Shown here in pieces: positions 9,705-18,772 of a stretch of DNA of 64,000 nt. The position numbers and the translations under genes were made by a program. A model generated the notes under the pieces. The model had not been told where the DNA came from. It saw only the letters and a list, made by a program, of their open reading frames with translations, and did not search any database. The DNA is from Hyphomonadaceae bacterium TMED5 (GTDB taxonomy: Bacteria > Pseudomonadota > Alphaproteobacteria > Caulobacterales > Hyphomonadaceae): NCBI GenBank assembly GCA_002173095.1, contig NHBK01000008.1, positions 186,001-250,000 on the forward strand, written 5' to 3'. Positions within the stretch are counted from its first letter, which is position 1, and the number at the start of each line of letters is the position of its first letter.

Positions 9705-10757
9705 ATGAATTTTGGGGATCTCACAGGCGATAAAGGTCGCGAAACGGGGCATCAGGCAGTAGATGGTGCCATCGATCAGCAGCTTGCGGCTTCTCCCCAG
9801 AACTATGAGTTGTGGCTGCACTATCAAAACGAATGGACGCCCGGCCTCAAAGACGATGTCGACGAGCTGCTTCAACGAAACGGGCTTATCGATGAGCGCG
9901 AAGCTGAGTTCCTGTACGACAAATACTTCAACTCAAGTCGCCTCAGTGCACATGCTGTTGAAACCGGCGCTAAACTGGCCAGCGAACTCACCGCTGCGCT
10001 TCAGGCACTCAATCTGGCCGGACACCGCACAGAGTCATTCTCCGAACATCTGGACGATGCTGCGACCGAGTTGGAAAACAACCGCCTCGACCCGGCGCGC
10101 CTGTTCGAGATCGTAACGAGCCTTTCCTCTGCGACACAGGAAATGTCAGCTCAGAACGCAGAGCTGACCAATCGCCTCGAGGAATCGTCTGCTGAAATCA
10201 GCGAACTGCGTACGCACCTACAGACCATTCGGGCCGAAGCGCTCACAGACTCTCTGACGGGCGTCGCAAACCGCAAACAGTTCGACAATATGCTGCGTTT
10301 CCGTGGGCAGGAGTCCCGAAGCCTCAAATATCCATTGTCCCTCTGCATTTGCGACATTGATCACTTCAAAACCTTCAATGACCGCTGGGGCCACCAGACG
10401 GGCGATCAGGTCATTCGGTTCGTTGCCGCTACCCTGGAACGCCTCGCCCTTAAAGATCACCTTGTTGCCCGTTATGGCGGCGAAGAGTTTGCCATCATTA
10501 TGCCGCGCGTAACATCTTCTGAAGCCGTAGCTGTACTTGAGCGCATGCGTCGCGCCATCGAAGTCAAAAAACTGAAGCGTAAGTCCACGGGCGACACACT
10601 CGGCAATGTCACAATGTCGTTCGGCGTCGCCGAGATGACCGACGAAGACTCTTGCTCCACGCTGATCCGTCGCGCCGATGAGCAGCTTTATGCTGCCAAA
10701 CGTGGTGGACGCAATCAGGTATGCTTTGACCGCCGTTCTATTACTCAGGCTGCGTAA
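9705..10757 (+). CDS. GGDEF diguanylate cyclase
   Basis: A 350-residue cytoplasmic protein. An N-terminal all-helical region of about 165 residues (ELWLHYQNEW, then a coiled-coil around 130-165) is followed by a GGDEF domain with LTGVANRKQFD, ICDIDHFKTFNDRWGH and the active site RYGGEEFAIIMP. It should make cyclic di-GMP. The inhibitory RxxD I-site normally found just before the active loop is replaced by LKDH, so product inhibition at that site is not expected. The N-terminal region occurs in other alphaproteobacterial GGDEF proteins and probably senses or dimerises. There is no membrane segment. Confidence 0.9.
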   Translation: MNFGDLTGDKGRETGHQAVDGAIDQQLAASPQNYELWLHYQNEWTPGLKDDVDELLQRNGLIDEREAEFLYDKYFNSSRLSAHAVETGAKLASELTAALQALNLAGHRTESFSEHLDDAATELENNRLDPARLFEIVTSLSSATQEMSAQNAELTNRLEESSAEISELRTHLQTIRAEALTDSLTGVANRKQFDNMLRFRGQESRSLKYPLSLCICDIDHFKTFNDRWGHQTGDQVIRFVAATLERLALKDHLVARYGGEEFAIIMPRVTSSEAVAVLERMRRAIEVKKLKRKSTGDTLGNVTMSFGVAEMTDEDSCSTLIRRADEQLYAAKRGGRNQVCFDRRSITQAA

Positions 10758-10818
10758 ACCCCTCTTGCATATATAGTTTGATAGGCTGGCAGAGTACCGG
10801 CCTTTTCAAAACCCCAGA

Positions 10819-10838
10819 AAGTAAGTAAACGCTCACTT
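10819..10838 (+). promoter_or_regulatory. Candidate TetR-family operator
   Basis: An imperfect palindrome, AAGTAAGT-AAAC-GCTCACTT, lies 46 bases upstream of the TetR-family gene. The half-sites (AAGTxAG) are inverted, as in many TetR autorepression operators. Confidence 0.45.
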
Positions 10839-10883
10839 GCGCTTAGGGAGTTCTGATGTTATGTGTATGCAACGGAGGAAAAT

Positions 10884-11477
10884 ATGCCAGCACAAACCCG
10901 AACACGGAACGCCAAGCCAAAAATTGAGCGCGCTGCAGTCGAACTGTTTATCAGCGAAGGCATTGATGCGGCCACGACGCGCCAGATCGCTGAACGCGCA
11001 GGCGTTTCTGAGGGCGCACTATACCGACATTACAAAGGTAAGGAAGAGCTGGCCGAAGGCTTGTTCATGGAAATCCATGATCGCATGTCTCGCCTCCTTA
11101 TTGAAGCGGCACTTGCAGGGAGCGACCTTCATAGCCGCGTCAATGCGATCGTAAATGCCTATTGCGAACTCGCCGACGAAGACTGGCCGCTGTGCTGCTA
11201 CCACCTATTGTTCATGAATCGCTTCATCAAAAACGATATTAAACGCGAAGATGACCCGGTTTCCCTGACTGAAGCCATGATTACTGACCTCATGGACAAT
11301 GGACATATTCCCCCTGGCAACGCCCAGATCCTCGGTGCAATGTCACTGGGCGTGGTCATGCAGACCGGACAGAACAAGGCCTATAATCGCCTGGACCAGC
11401 CGCTCTCTGCCTATCGGGCCGAAATGGTCACAGCGATCATGGCAATCCTCAAATATCGCGAAAGCGACTTCCAGTGA
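10884..11477 (+). CDS. TetR/AcrR family transcriptional regulator
   Basis: A 197-residue protein with an N-terminal helix-turn-helix of the TetR type (IERAAVELFISEGIDAATT, then RQIAERAGVSEGALYRHYKGK) and a ligand-binding C-terminal helical domain. The start ATG 10884 follows GGAGG by six bases; an in-frame ATG at 10863 has no such site. Its stop overlaps the GTG start of the acyltransferase gene (GTGA), so the two are translationally coupled and the regulator probably controls its own operon. A palindrome upstream is a plausible operator. The inducer is unknown. Confidence 0.88.
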   Translation: MPAQTRTRNAKPKIERAAVELFISEGIDAATTRQIAERAGVSEGALYRHYKGKEELAEGLFMEIHDRMSRLLIEAALAGSDLHSRVNAIVNAYCELADEDWPLCCYHLLFMNRFIKNDIKREDDPVSLTEAMITDLMDNGHIPPGNAQILGAMSLGVVMQTGQNKAYNRLDQPLSAYRAEMVTAIMAILKYRESDFQ

Positions 11478-12267
11478 TACGCTCTATCCTGTTTGCGATC
11501 GCATACTGGTCGCTTTCAGTCATCTATGTGTTGATGATCCTGCCATGCCTGCTCCTTCCGGGAGACGGCGTAGTCCGCTGGCTCATCTTGAAATACACAC
11601 AGTCCATGCGCTGGAGCCTTCGTGTTTTCGCGGGGTCGACCATGAAGTCCGAGGGAAAGAGCACCTGCCCGACGGTCCGTTTATTCTCGCGGCAAAGCAT
11701 CAAAGCTGGGGCGATGGCTTCCTGATTTATCCGGAAACTGAGTCCATCGCCTTTGTAACCGGCGACCATCTTGAACGGTTTCCGTTTGTGGGGCGGATTT
11801 TGCAGAAGCTTGGCGCTATCGTCATCGACACATGCGGCGCTGGAGAACGCAAAGCGTCGTCACTGAGCGAGGGCCTCGAACAGATACGTCACGATAACCG
11901 TCGCATTCTGATTTATCCGGAGGGCCACCTCGCACCGGTCGACTATCATTTTAGATACAAGTCTGGCGTCTGGCACATGGCGAATGCGCTGAACATTCCT
12001 GTGGTTCCCGTCGCAACCAATATTGGTCTGTTCTGGAGACAGGAAGACTTCCGAAAGAATCAGGGTACCGCTCTGCTCGAATTCCTTCCGCCTCTTGATC
12101 CCTCCGTTGGAAAAGGCGACTTTATGGAAGCTCTGACAAGCTGCGTAGAACTCAAAACGGCGGAGCTTGTCGCAGAAGGCAGAGGCACTGAGTTTCGCAA
12201 AACGGTTCTTATTGAAGACCCAAAGACTGGTGAGCTCGCATCACCTCCTTGTGAACCCGAAACCTAA
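11474..12267 (+). pseudogene. PlsC-type lysophospholipid acyltransferase, frameshifted
   Basis: The gene resembles 1-acyl-glycerol-3-phosphate acyltransferases but is split between two frames. Frame one, from GTG 11474, gives the membrane N-terminus (MIRSILFAIAYWSLS to SLRVFAG). The rest (GVDHEVRGKEHLPDGP, HQSWGDG with the HX4D catalytic motif, YPEGH) is in the -1 frame. The junction lies in the four-G run 11632-11635: adding one G would restore a continuous protein of about 264 residues. Frame one alone ends at 11725 without catalytic residues. Both halves look well conserved, so this may be a recent mutation, a sequencing or assembly error, or less likely recoding; no classic -1 slippery heptamer is present. 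It overlaps the tetR stop by four bases. Confidence 0.8.
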
Positions 12268-12369
12268 CCCCTTTCCCATATTTAATAATTTTTTGCTGGA
12301 TTTCGAAAATAGTTTATTGTATTTCAATATGCATCGGATTTAATGGCGGCATATTTTAGGGAGCTAACA

Positions 12370-12897
12370 ATGATCAAATCCATTCTCGCAGCCTCAGCTG
12401 CACTCGCGGTCACGGCGCTTGGCGCTAACGCTGCATCAGCTGCTGCATGGGACTTCCGCGCTTATGCAGGAACGAATGAAACAGAAGACACAGAATCAGC
12501 GAGCGACTGGACAGTCGCAGCGGTTAGTGAAGACGGCCCTGGTGTTGTTTTCGTATGCACATCCGGTTCTGGCATGCTTGCAACCATCGCTTATGAAGCC
12601 AGCGAAGACGTTACAGCGCAGGCGATCCGAGCAAATGGTTTTGTGAACACGAAAGCTGGCAGCGTCACCATAAATGGCGATACGATCGATTCTGACTGGA
12701 CGATCCGTCGCCGCGCTCACACGCTGACCACGGGTCACATGTCAACAATTGGCGCGCTTTTGAATGGTGTTTATCGCGGAGACCGGATCGAACTGAACTT
12801 TAATCAGATGGATCCGATGTATGTAACTTTCCCGGAACCAGACGAAGCAATCGGTGAATTCATCGCCAATTGCCCAACGACAAACCAGCGCTCATAA
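12370..12897 (+). CDS. Hypothetical exported protein
   Basis: A 175-residue protein with a clear Sec signal peptide (MIKSILAASAALAVTALGANA, cleavage near ASA-AA). The mature part is acidic and beta-strand-like with two cysteines (FVCTSG and IANCPT) that could form a disulfide. I recognise no family. The start ATG 12370 is preceded by GGAG nine bases upstream, and an in-frame ATG at 12343 lacks one. It is transcribed alone and ends before a strong terminator. Confidence 0.7.
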   Translation: MIKSILAASAALAVTALGANAASAAAWDFRAYAGTNETEDTESASDWTVAAVSEDGPGVVFVCTSGSGMLATIAYEASEDVTAQAIRANGFVNTKAGSVTINGDTIDSDWTIRRRAHTLTTGHMSTIGALLNGVYRGDRIELNFNQMDPMYVTFPEPDEAIGEFIANCPTTNQRS

Positions 12898-12919
12898 TTT
12901 CGAGTAACAGAATCAAATC

Positions 12920-12948
12920 AGGCGGAACTTTTTGTTCCGCCTTTTTTT
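12920..12948 (+). terminator. Intrinsic terminator
   Basis: A nine-base stem AGGCGGAAC / GTTCCGCCT with a five-T loop is followed by a seven-T run. The T run overlaps the stop codon of sufA on the other strand, so the site ends the exported-protein transcript against the convergent SUF operon. Confidence 0.85.
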
Positions 12949-13309
12949 ATGCTTCTTCGACGACAGGAATAATTGTCACGCTTTCACCGCACCCGCAGGC
13001 GTCAGTCTGATTTGGATTATTGAAAACAAACTTAGCGTGCAGCGGCGTGACTTCATAATCCACGACAGAACCAAGAAGAAACAGAACCGCCTTCGCATCA
13101 ACGACGATTTTCACGCCGTTATCTTCGACGATCTCGTCAAACGCCTCAGGCTGGTCGGCATAGTCCATGACATATTCCATGCCAGCACAGCCGCCATTCT
13201 TTACGCCAACCCGCAAATAGCCAGAGCCTTTGCGCTCCATGATTTCGCGGACGCGTTCAGCAGCAGCGTCGGTCAGAGTCACCAGCTTAGGTCTTGGACG
13301 TCGAGCCAT
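12947..13309 (-). CDS. sufA: A-type iron-sulfur carrier protein
   Basis: A 120-residue HesB/IscA-family carrier that takes clusters from the SufBCD scaffold to client proteins. The three conserved cysteines are visible in NGGCAGMEY and in the C-terminal ACGCGES pair. The family fold motif KNGGCAGM followed by YVMDY is standard. It is the last gene of the minus-strand SUF operon, 34 bases after sufT. SufA is chosen from operon context; sequence alone does not separate SufA, IscA and ErpA. Confidence 0.92.
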   Translation of the reverse strand: MARRPRPKLVTLTDAAAERVREIMERKGSGYLRVGVKNGGCAGMEYVMDYADQPEAFDEIVEDNGVKIVVDAKAVLFLLGSVVDYEVTPLHAKFVFNNPNQTDACGCGESVTIIPVVEEA

Positions 13310-13343
13310 AATAAAATCCCTTCGCTTTATAGCTTGGGTACAT

Positions 13344-13748
13344 TCAAAGCATATTCAAGGCCAGACGGGCTTCGTCTGACATACGCGAAACATCCCATGG
13401 CGGATCGAAAACAAGATCCACATTGACGTTTTTAATGCCTTCCACATTCCGGGCAGAATTCTCTACCCATCCAGGCATGTCACCCGCAACCGGGCAGCCA
13501 GGTGCAGTGAGCGTCATATCGATTTGAACATTATAATCGTCATCAATATCGACAGTGTAGATCAAACCCAGCTCGTAGATATCGACCGGAATTTCAGGAT
13601 CGAAAACCGTTTTGAATGCAGAAATCAACTCATCTGTCAGGCGCGCCAGCTCAGCTTCCGGAATGGAAGATGTTTTTGTCTCTGCTTCAGGGGCCTCAGA
13701 GGCTCCCGACACGTCAATCAGGTCATGGCTAGCAGTTTGATCGGTCAT
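13344..13748 (-). CDS. sufT: SufT-like MIP18/DUF59 iron-sulfur maturation factor
   Basis: A 134-residue protein with an N-terminal variable acidic region of about 30 residues followed by a DUF59 (MIP18) domain: FKTVFDPEIPVDIYELGLI, then LTAPGCPVA with the conserved cysteine, then VDLVFDPPWDVSRMS. DUF59 proteins encoded with suf genes assist cluster assembly or transfer. It lies eight bases after sufS and before sufA in the same operon. Confidence 0.9.
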   Translation of the reverse strand: MTDQTASHDLIDVSGASEAPEAETKTSSIPEAELARLTDELISAFKTVFDPEIPVDIYELGLIYTVDIDDDYNVQIDMTLTAPGCPVAGDMPGWVENSARNVEGIKNVNVDLVFDPPWDVSRMSDEARLALNML

Positions 13749-13756
13749 CCGACGTC

Positions 13757-14998
13757 CTATCCGAGCATTCTCAGCGTTTTGTCCAGTGCAGTGACGAATT
13801 GATCGACATCTTCAAGCGTATTGTAGATGCCAAAACTCGCCCGCGCTGTCGCACTGACTCCAAGATGGGTCATGAGCGGCTGAGCACAATGGTGTCCGGC
13901 TCTAATTGCCACACCATATTTGTCAAGTATTTGAGAGATATCATGAGGATGCGCACCTTCAACCGAAAAGGTGAGAACGCTTCCCTTTTCAGGTGCTGTT
14001 CCGTGGATTTTCAGGCGATTTATCTGCCGCAGGGCAGCTGCCGCTCTGTCATGAAGCATGGCTTCGTGAGCGTGCACGTCTGCGTGATCAAACACGCTGA
14101 ACCAGCGAATGGCCGCGCCGAGTGCGATGGCTTCAAGAATCGGCGGCGTGCCCGCTTCAAACTTGTGCGGAATATCGCCATAGGTGACGCTGTCCATCGT
14201 CACCGTTTCAATCATTTCGCCACCACCCTGATAGGGGCGCAGGGCCTCAAGCGCGCGACGTTTGCCGTAGAGAATGCCGATTCCGGTGGGCCCATAGAGT
14301 TTGTGGGCAGAAAACACGTAATAGTCGACGTCCAGGGCCTGCACGTCCACATTCAGGTGCACCGCTGCCTGACAGCCATCTACGAGGATTTCAGCACCAC
14401 AGGCATGCGCTTTGGCGGCGAGGTCCCTGATTGGCGTCACAGTGCCCAGCACATTGGACATATGAGTAATCGCGACGAGTCGCGTCTTATCGCTCAGCGC
14501 GGCGTCATATGCGTCCACGTCGAGACTACCGTCCTCGAGCAAAGGCACCCATTTCAAAACCGCGCCGCAACGCTCCCGCAGGAAATGCCAGGGCACAATG
14601 TTCGAATGGTGCTCCATCACGGACAGCACAATTTCATCACCGGGCTTGATGATGTCCACCAAGCCATTAGCGACGAGGTTTATGCCCTCGGTCGCACCCT
14701 TGGTGAAAATAATCTCATCGACCTCACCCGCATTCAGAAACGCGCGGGCACTTTCACGTGCCGCTTCCATTGCGGACGTTGTCTCATTTGCCAGAGTGTG
14801 GAGGCCGCGGTGAACATTGGCGTAAGCCGTTTCCATCTGACCGGACAGCGCATCGATAACGAAACGAGGCTTCTGCGCTGACGCTGCGCTATCAAGATAG
14901 ACGAGCGGCTTGCCATTCACTTCACGCGCGAGGATCGGAAACTCGCTCCGAACCTCCTGAATGTCGAATTTGCGAGCTACAGACGTGCCGTCAGCCAT
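13757..14998 (-). CDS. sufS: Cysteine desulfurase SufS
   Basis: A 413-residue group II PLP cysteine desulfurase that supplies persulfide sulfur for cluster assembly. The PLP lysine lies in FSAHKLYGPTGIG and the catalytic cysteine in RAGHHCAQPLM, the short-loop arrangement that defines SufS. The start overlaps the end of sufD by 22 bases. No SufE or SufU gene is next to it; the DUF59 protein follows instead. A second desulfurase of the IscS class is encoded at the head of the same operon. Confidence 0.95.
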   Translation of the reverse strand: MADGTSVARKFDIQEVRSEFPILAREVNGKPLVYLDSAASAQKPRFVIDALSGQMETAYANVHRGLHTLANETTSAMEAARESARAFLNAGEVDEIIFTKGATEGINLVANGLVDIIKPGDEIVLSVMEHHSNIVPWHFLRERCGAVLKWVPLLEDGSLDVDAYDAALSDKTRLVAITHMSNVLGTVTPIRDLAAKAHACGAEILVDGCQAAVHLNVDVQALDVDYYVFSAHKLYGPTGIGILYGKRRALEALRPYQGGGEMIETVTMDSVTYGDIPHKFEAGTPPILEAIALGAAIRWFSVFDHADVHAHEAMLHDRAAAALRQINRLKIHGTAPEKGSVLTFSVEGAHPHDISQILDKYGVAIRAGHHCAQPLMTHLGVSATARASFGIYNTLEDVDQFVTALDKTLRMLG

Positions 14999-16188
14999 GA
15001 GCGTGCCTCATCCTTCATGATCTCGCGTTGCGCATTTGGCACAGCCTCAAGCGCTTCAGCAATGAACGCCTCTGTTAGCAATGCACGCGCCTCTTTTGCT
15101 GGTACGCCACGCTGCCGAATGTAGAACAATGCGTCGTCATCCAGAGCGCCAACTGTATTGCCGTGGGCACACTCAACGTCATCTGCGTAGATTTCGAGCT
15201 CTGGCTTGGCATTCACTTCGCCGCCATTCTCGAGAATGAGCGCATTGTGAGACATTTCAGCGGCCGTCTTCTGGGCATTCTTCGCAACATAGAACTTGCC
15301 CTGGAACACCGCACGGCCGCCATCCATGATCGCGCCTTTCACGAGCTGCTCTGTATCGCAACCGCCTTTAGAGTGACGCACAAGGCTGGTCAGATCATTA
15401 TGGAAACCATCACCGACGAGATAAGCCGCATTCATATTGGCCGACGCGCCCTCACCCCGGTGGAACACACGAGTTTCGTTTCGGCAGAGCTTCGCGCCAA
15501 AGCCCAGACAGCTTTGTTCCAGTTTTGCCTCCGCCTCCAAATGCACGATGGCGCAAATCAGCTGCACGGCATCCACATTTGCTGCCTGATACATATGACG
15601 CGACAGCGCTGCACCTTTTTCGAGGCTGTACTCAATGACCACATTCGAAAAGCCGCCAGCTCGCGTATGGGTTTCAAACACGTCTAGTGAGACGCCTTCT
15701 CGAATTCGGAAAGATATGCGCTCAAAAGCAGACGCAGTCTTTGCGTCGAAAACAATATGCAAAGGCGCGTCAGGGCTTTCCGTCACATCAATGAGCAGCG
15801 CCTGACGATTGCTCGCCAATGCCGCGCTCAGAGCGGCTACTGGAATATCCTCAGCGCCACCCAGCGCTGATACGTTCTCATCTGAGACGAGTTTCAAGCC
15901 TTTAGGCAGTTTTACCTGCCCATCGGTAAGATGAATTTCGCTAACGCCACCTAGCCCAGAAAAAGCAGATGCGGGTGCGTCAGCAGACAGTTCTGCAGGC
16001 AACTCTTTCAGAGCGTTTCGCAGATCAGAATATTTCCACGCCTCAACACGTCGATGTGGAAGACCTGTCTTTGCGAAGGCTTCGAAATTACGCGTGCGCT
16101 GCGGGTTCTCCGGCAGGCCGGCAAAACGTTCTGTCAGCTGGAGCTCAGCGGCAGTTGGATTTTTGAAAAGGTCTTTCAACGCAGCCAT
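14977..16188 (-). CDS. sufD: Fe-S assembly scaffold subunit SufD
   Basis: A 403-residue SufB/SufD-family protein of the SufBC2D scaffold. The beta-helix core and the C-terminal block VECAHGNTVGALDDDALFYIRQRGV are characteristic, including the histidine proposed to act at the SufB-SufD interface. The N-terminus (RTRNFEAFAKTGLPHRRVEAWKYSDLR) is the SufD-type helical region. Its start overlaps the sufC stop by one base (TAATG), showing tight coupling. Confidence 0.94.
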   Translation of the reverse strand: MAALKDLFKNPTAAELQLTERFAGLPENPQRTRNFEAFAKTGLPHRRVEAWKYSDLRNALKELPAELSADAPASAFSGLGGVSEIHLTDGQVKLPKGLKLVSDENVSALGGAEDIPVAALSAALASNRQALLIDVTESPDAPLHIVFDAKTASAFERISFRIREGVSLDVFETHTRAGGFSNVVIEYSLEKGAALSRHMYQAANVDAVQLICAIVHLEAEAKLEQSCLGFGAKLCRNETRVFHRGEGASANMNAAYLVGDGFHNDLTSLVRHSKGGCDTEQLVKGAIMDGGRAVFQGKFYVAKNAQKTAAEMSHNALILENGGEVNAKPELEIYADDVECAHGNTVGALDDDALFYIRQRGVPAKEARALLTEAFIAEALEAVPNAQREIMKDEARSWLTARL

Positions 16189-16949
16189 TAAACGGCCTCC
16201 GAAAGAACACCATCATAGCCTTCTTTCTCCAGACGCAGAGCAAGCTCAGGACCACCAGACGTGATGATGCGGCCATTGGCCAGCACATGCACTTTGTCAG
16301 GCTGAATATGATCCAGAAGACGCTGATAGTGGGTGATGACCAGCATACCGCGTTCTGGGTCGCGTAATTCGTTGACGCCATCAGAAACCGTCTTCAAAGC
16401 ATCAATATCGAGCCCTGAATCCGTTTCATCAAGAATGAGGAATTTCGGCTCGAGCATCATCATCTGAAAAATCTCCAGACGCTTCTTCTCACCACCAGAG
16501 AAACCGACATTCACAGGGCGCTTCAGCATCTCTGGCGTTAGTTTAAGCTTTGCCGCAACAGCTCTGGATTTTTTGAGAAATTCAGCTGCAGAGACCTCTT
16601 CTTCGCCGCGCAATTTGCGCTGGGCATTCAGCGCCGTGCGCACAAACGTCATCACTGGAACACCCGGAATTTCGACCGGATACTGGAAAGACAGGAACAG
16701 ACCTTTTGCGGCACGTTCTTCTGGCTCCATGTCCAGAATATCGGCGCCGTTGAGTTCAGCCGAGCCACCAGTCACTTCATAGCCGTCACGGCCTGTCAGC
16801 ACATAAGACAAGGTAGACTTGCCCGCGCCATTCGGGCCCATAATCGCGTGCACCTCACCAGCTGGCACGTCGAGTGTCAGGCCTTTGATGATCTCTTTAG
16901 CGTCTTCACCCTCGCCGACTGTCGCAACAAGGTTTTCGATCTTCAGCAT
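16188..16949 (-). CDS. sufC: SufC ATPase of the Fe-S scaffold
   Basis: A 253-residue ABC-type ATPase that drives conformational change in SufBC2D. Walker A MGPNGAGKST, the ABC signature FSGGEKKR, Walker B LILDETDSGLD and the switch histidine (ITHYQR) are all present. It is cytoplasmic and has no membrane partner. It follows the small membrane-protein gene by 15 bases and overlaps sufD by one base. Confidence 0.96.
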   Translation of the reverse strand: MLKIENLVATVGEGEDAKEIIKGLTLDVPAGEVHAIMGPNGAGKSTLSYVLTGRDGYEVTGGSAELNGADILDMEPEERAAKGLFLSFQYPVEIPGVPVMTFVRTALNAQRKLRGEEEVSAAEFLKKSRAVAAKLKLTPEMLKRPVNVGFSGGEKKRLEIFQMMMLEPKFLILDETDSGLDIDALKTVSDGVNELRDPERGMLVITHYQRLLDHIQPDKVHVLANGRIITSGGPELALRLEKEGYDGVLSEAV

Positions 16950-16964
16950 AACGATTTTTTCTTT

Positions 16965-17219
16965 CTAGGCTTCGCCGGTTGGCGGCGAAAAGCGATTACA
17001 TATTTTCAGAAACAGGCCGATCACGATGAACAGCAATGCGAGGCCCCAGACACCTGTCGCCAGTGGAGCGAAGCCGCCAAAGGCCCAGGCACCAATAATC
17101 TGCATCAGCATGGCAACAAGGAATACGAACACCACCAGGCTGGCCCAGCCTTTCCAATTGGCAGGACGGCCATAGTCGAACCGGGACAGGCGCTTTTTGA
17201 ACCAGAACTGGTCAGACAT
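16965..17219 (-). CDS. Small two-helix membrane protein inside the suf operon
   Basis: An 84-residue protein with two predicted membrane helices (about residues 25-47 and 55-72), a basic N-terminus (KKRLSRFDYGRP) and a cysteine in LKICNRFSPP. I do not recognise the family. It is squeezed between sufB and sufC: its start overlaps the sufB stop by one base and its stop is 15 bases before sufC. It is therefore certainly co-transcribed, and possibly relevant to membrane localisation or just a lineage-specific passenger. Its codon use looks like that of its neighbours. Confidence 0.75.
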   Translation of the reverse strand: MSDQFWFKKRLSRFDYGRPANWKGWASLVVFVFLVAMLMQIIGAWAFGGFAPLATGVWGLALLFIVIGLFLKICNRFSPPTGEA

Positions 17220-18772
17220 CAGCCCACACTCCCTTCGAGGCTCACCTGAAGCAGACTTTGAGCTTCCACGGCAAACTCCATAGGAAGCTGCTGAATGACA
17301 TCACGGACAAAACCGTTCACCAGCAAAGCCACAGCCTGTTCTTCATCAAGACCGCGCTGACGCGCATAAAAGAGCTGGTCCTCAGACAATTTGGTCGTCG
17401 TAGCTTCATGTTCCAGCTGAGCATCTGCGCGACGGGTTTCAACATAAGGAACGGTGTGCGCACCACATGTGTCACCAATCAACAGAGAGTCACACTGCGT
17501 AAAGTTACGCGCGCCTTCAGCCTTTTTGTGTACCGAAACGAGGCCACGATAGGTCTGATCGGAGTTTCCAGCTGAAATACCTTTTGAGATGATGCGTGAC
17601 TTGGTGCGTTTACCCAGGTGCAGCATTTTCGTCCCGGTGTCAGCTTGCTGACGACCATTGGTCACCGCGATAGAATAGAACTCACCAACGCTATCATCGC
17701 CGCGCAAAATACAGCTTGGATATTTCCAGGTCACGGCAGAACCAGTTTCCACCTGTGTCCAGGAAATTTTAGACCGGTCACCGCGGCAGTCGCCGCGTTT
17801 GGTCACGAAGTTATAAACCCCGCCCTTGCCTTCTTCATCGCCCGGCCACCAGTTTTGAACCGTCGAATATTTGATTTCGGCGTCTTCAAGCGCGACCAGT
17901 TCAACGACAGCAGCGTGCAGCTGATTTTCATCGCGCATCGGTGCCGTGCAGCCCTCAAGATAGGACACATAGGCGCCTTCATCTGCGATGATCAGCGTAC
18001 GTTCAAACTGGCCTGTACCCTGCGCATTCATCCGGAAATAGGTTGAAAGCTCCATCGGGCAACGAACGCCCTTCGGCACATAAACGAACGTACCATCAGA
18101 GAAGACAGCGCAGTTCAGCGTCGCGAAATAATTATCCGACTGAGGCACAACCGTCCCCAGATACTTTTGCACCAGCTCAGGGTATTCGCGGATAGCTTCA
18201 GAAATCGACATAAAAATCACGCCGGCTTCTTTGAGCTCTTTCTGGAAGGTCGTTGCGACCGACACACTGTCGAAAACAGCATCTACAGCAACGCGCGGCT
18301 TGTCTGTATCCGTGCGTGCATCAGCAGCGCTATCGGCAGCACCTTCAACGCCGAGCAGAACCTCAGCTTCCTTTAGCGGGATACCGAGCTTTTTATATGT
18401 CTCGAGAATTTCTTCCGGAACATCATCAATGGATTCGTATTTCGCGCCCTTTTTCGGGGCCGCATAATAATACGCATCCTGATAGTCGATTGGCGGGTAA
18501 TGCACATTCGACCAGTCCGGCTCTTCCATCTGGAGCCAGCGTTCAAAGGCCTTCAGACGCCATTCCAGCATCCATTCGGGCTCTTCCTTCTTGGCGGAAA
18601 TAAAGCGCACAATGTCTTCATTCAGACCTTTAGGCGCAAATTCCTGCTCGATCTCAGTCGAAAAGCCCGCAGAATAATTCTTGGATTCAAGCGCACGGGC
18701 GGCATCAACCGTATTCTGATCGATCCCGTCTTTGACTTTCACCTCGTCAGCAGATGGATTTCCATCAGCCAT
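17219..18772 (-). CDS. sufB: Fe-S assembly scaffold subunit SufB
   Basis: This protein of about 517 residues is the main scaffold on which clusters form with SufC and SufD. Recognisable blocks are [47 protein letters not shown], the [19 protein letters not shown] region and the C-terminal [20 protein letters not shown]. The cysteine of YLEGCTAP corresponds to the conserved SufB cysteine. The start is ATG 18772, overlapping the upstream stop as TGATG, with GGAG eight bases ahead; GTG 18775 is equally possible and adds one residue. Confidence 0.96.
   Translation of the reverse strand: MADGNPSADEVKVKDGIDQNTVDAARALESKNYSAGFSTEIEQEFAPKGLNEDIVRFISAKKEEPEWMLEWRLKAFERWLQMEEPDWSNVHYPPIDYQDAYYYAAPKKGAKYESIDDVPEEILETYKKLGIPLKEAEVLLGVEGAADSAADARTDTDKPRVAVDAVFDSVSVATTFQKELKEAGVIFMSISEAIREYPELVQKYLGTVVPQSDNYFATLNCAVFSDGTFVYVPKGVRCPMELSTYFRMNAQGTGQFERTLIIADEGAYVSYLEGCTAPMRDENQLHAAVVELVALEDAEIKYSTVQNWWPGDEEGKGGVYNFVTKRGDCRGDRSKISWTQVETGSAVTWKYPSCILRGDDSVGEFYSIAVTNGRQQADTGTKMLHLGKRTKSRIISKGISAGNSDQTYRGLVSVHKKAEGARNFTQCDSLLIGDTCGAHTVPYVETRRADAQLEHEATTTKLSEDQLFYARQRGLDEEQAVALLVNGFVRDVIQQLPMEFAVEAQSLLQVSLEGSVG

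Noticed and set aside
13799-14881. 360-codon plus-strand open frame opposite sufS
   Set aside because: Shadow of the conserved sufS coding strand; no start signal and no family likeness.
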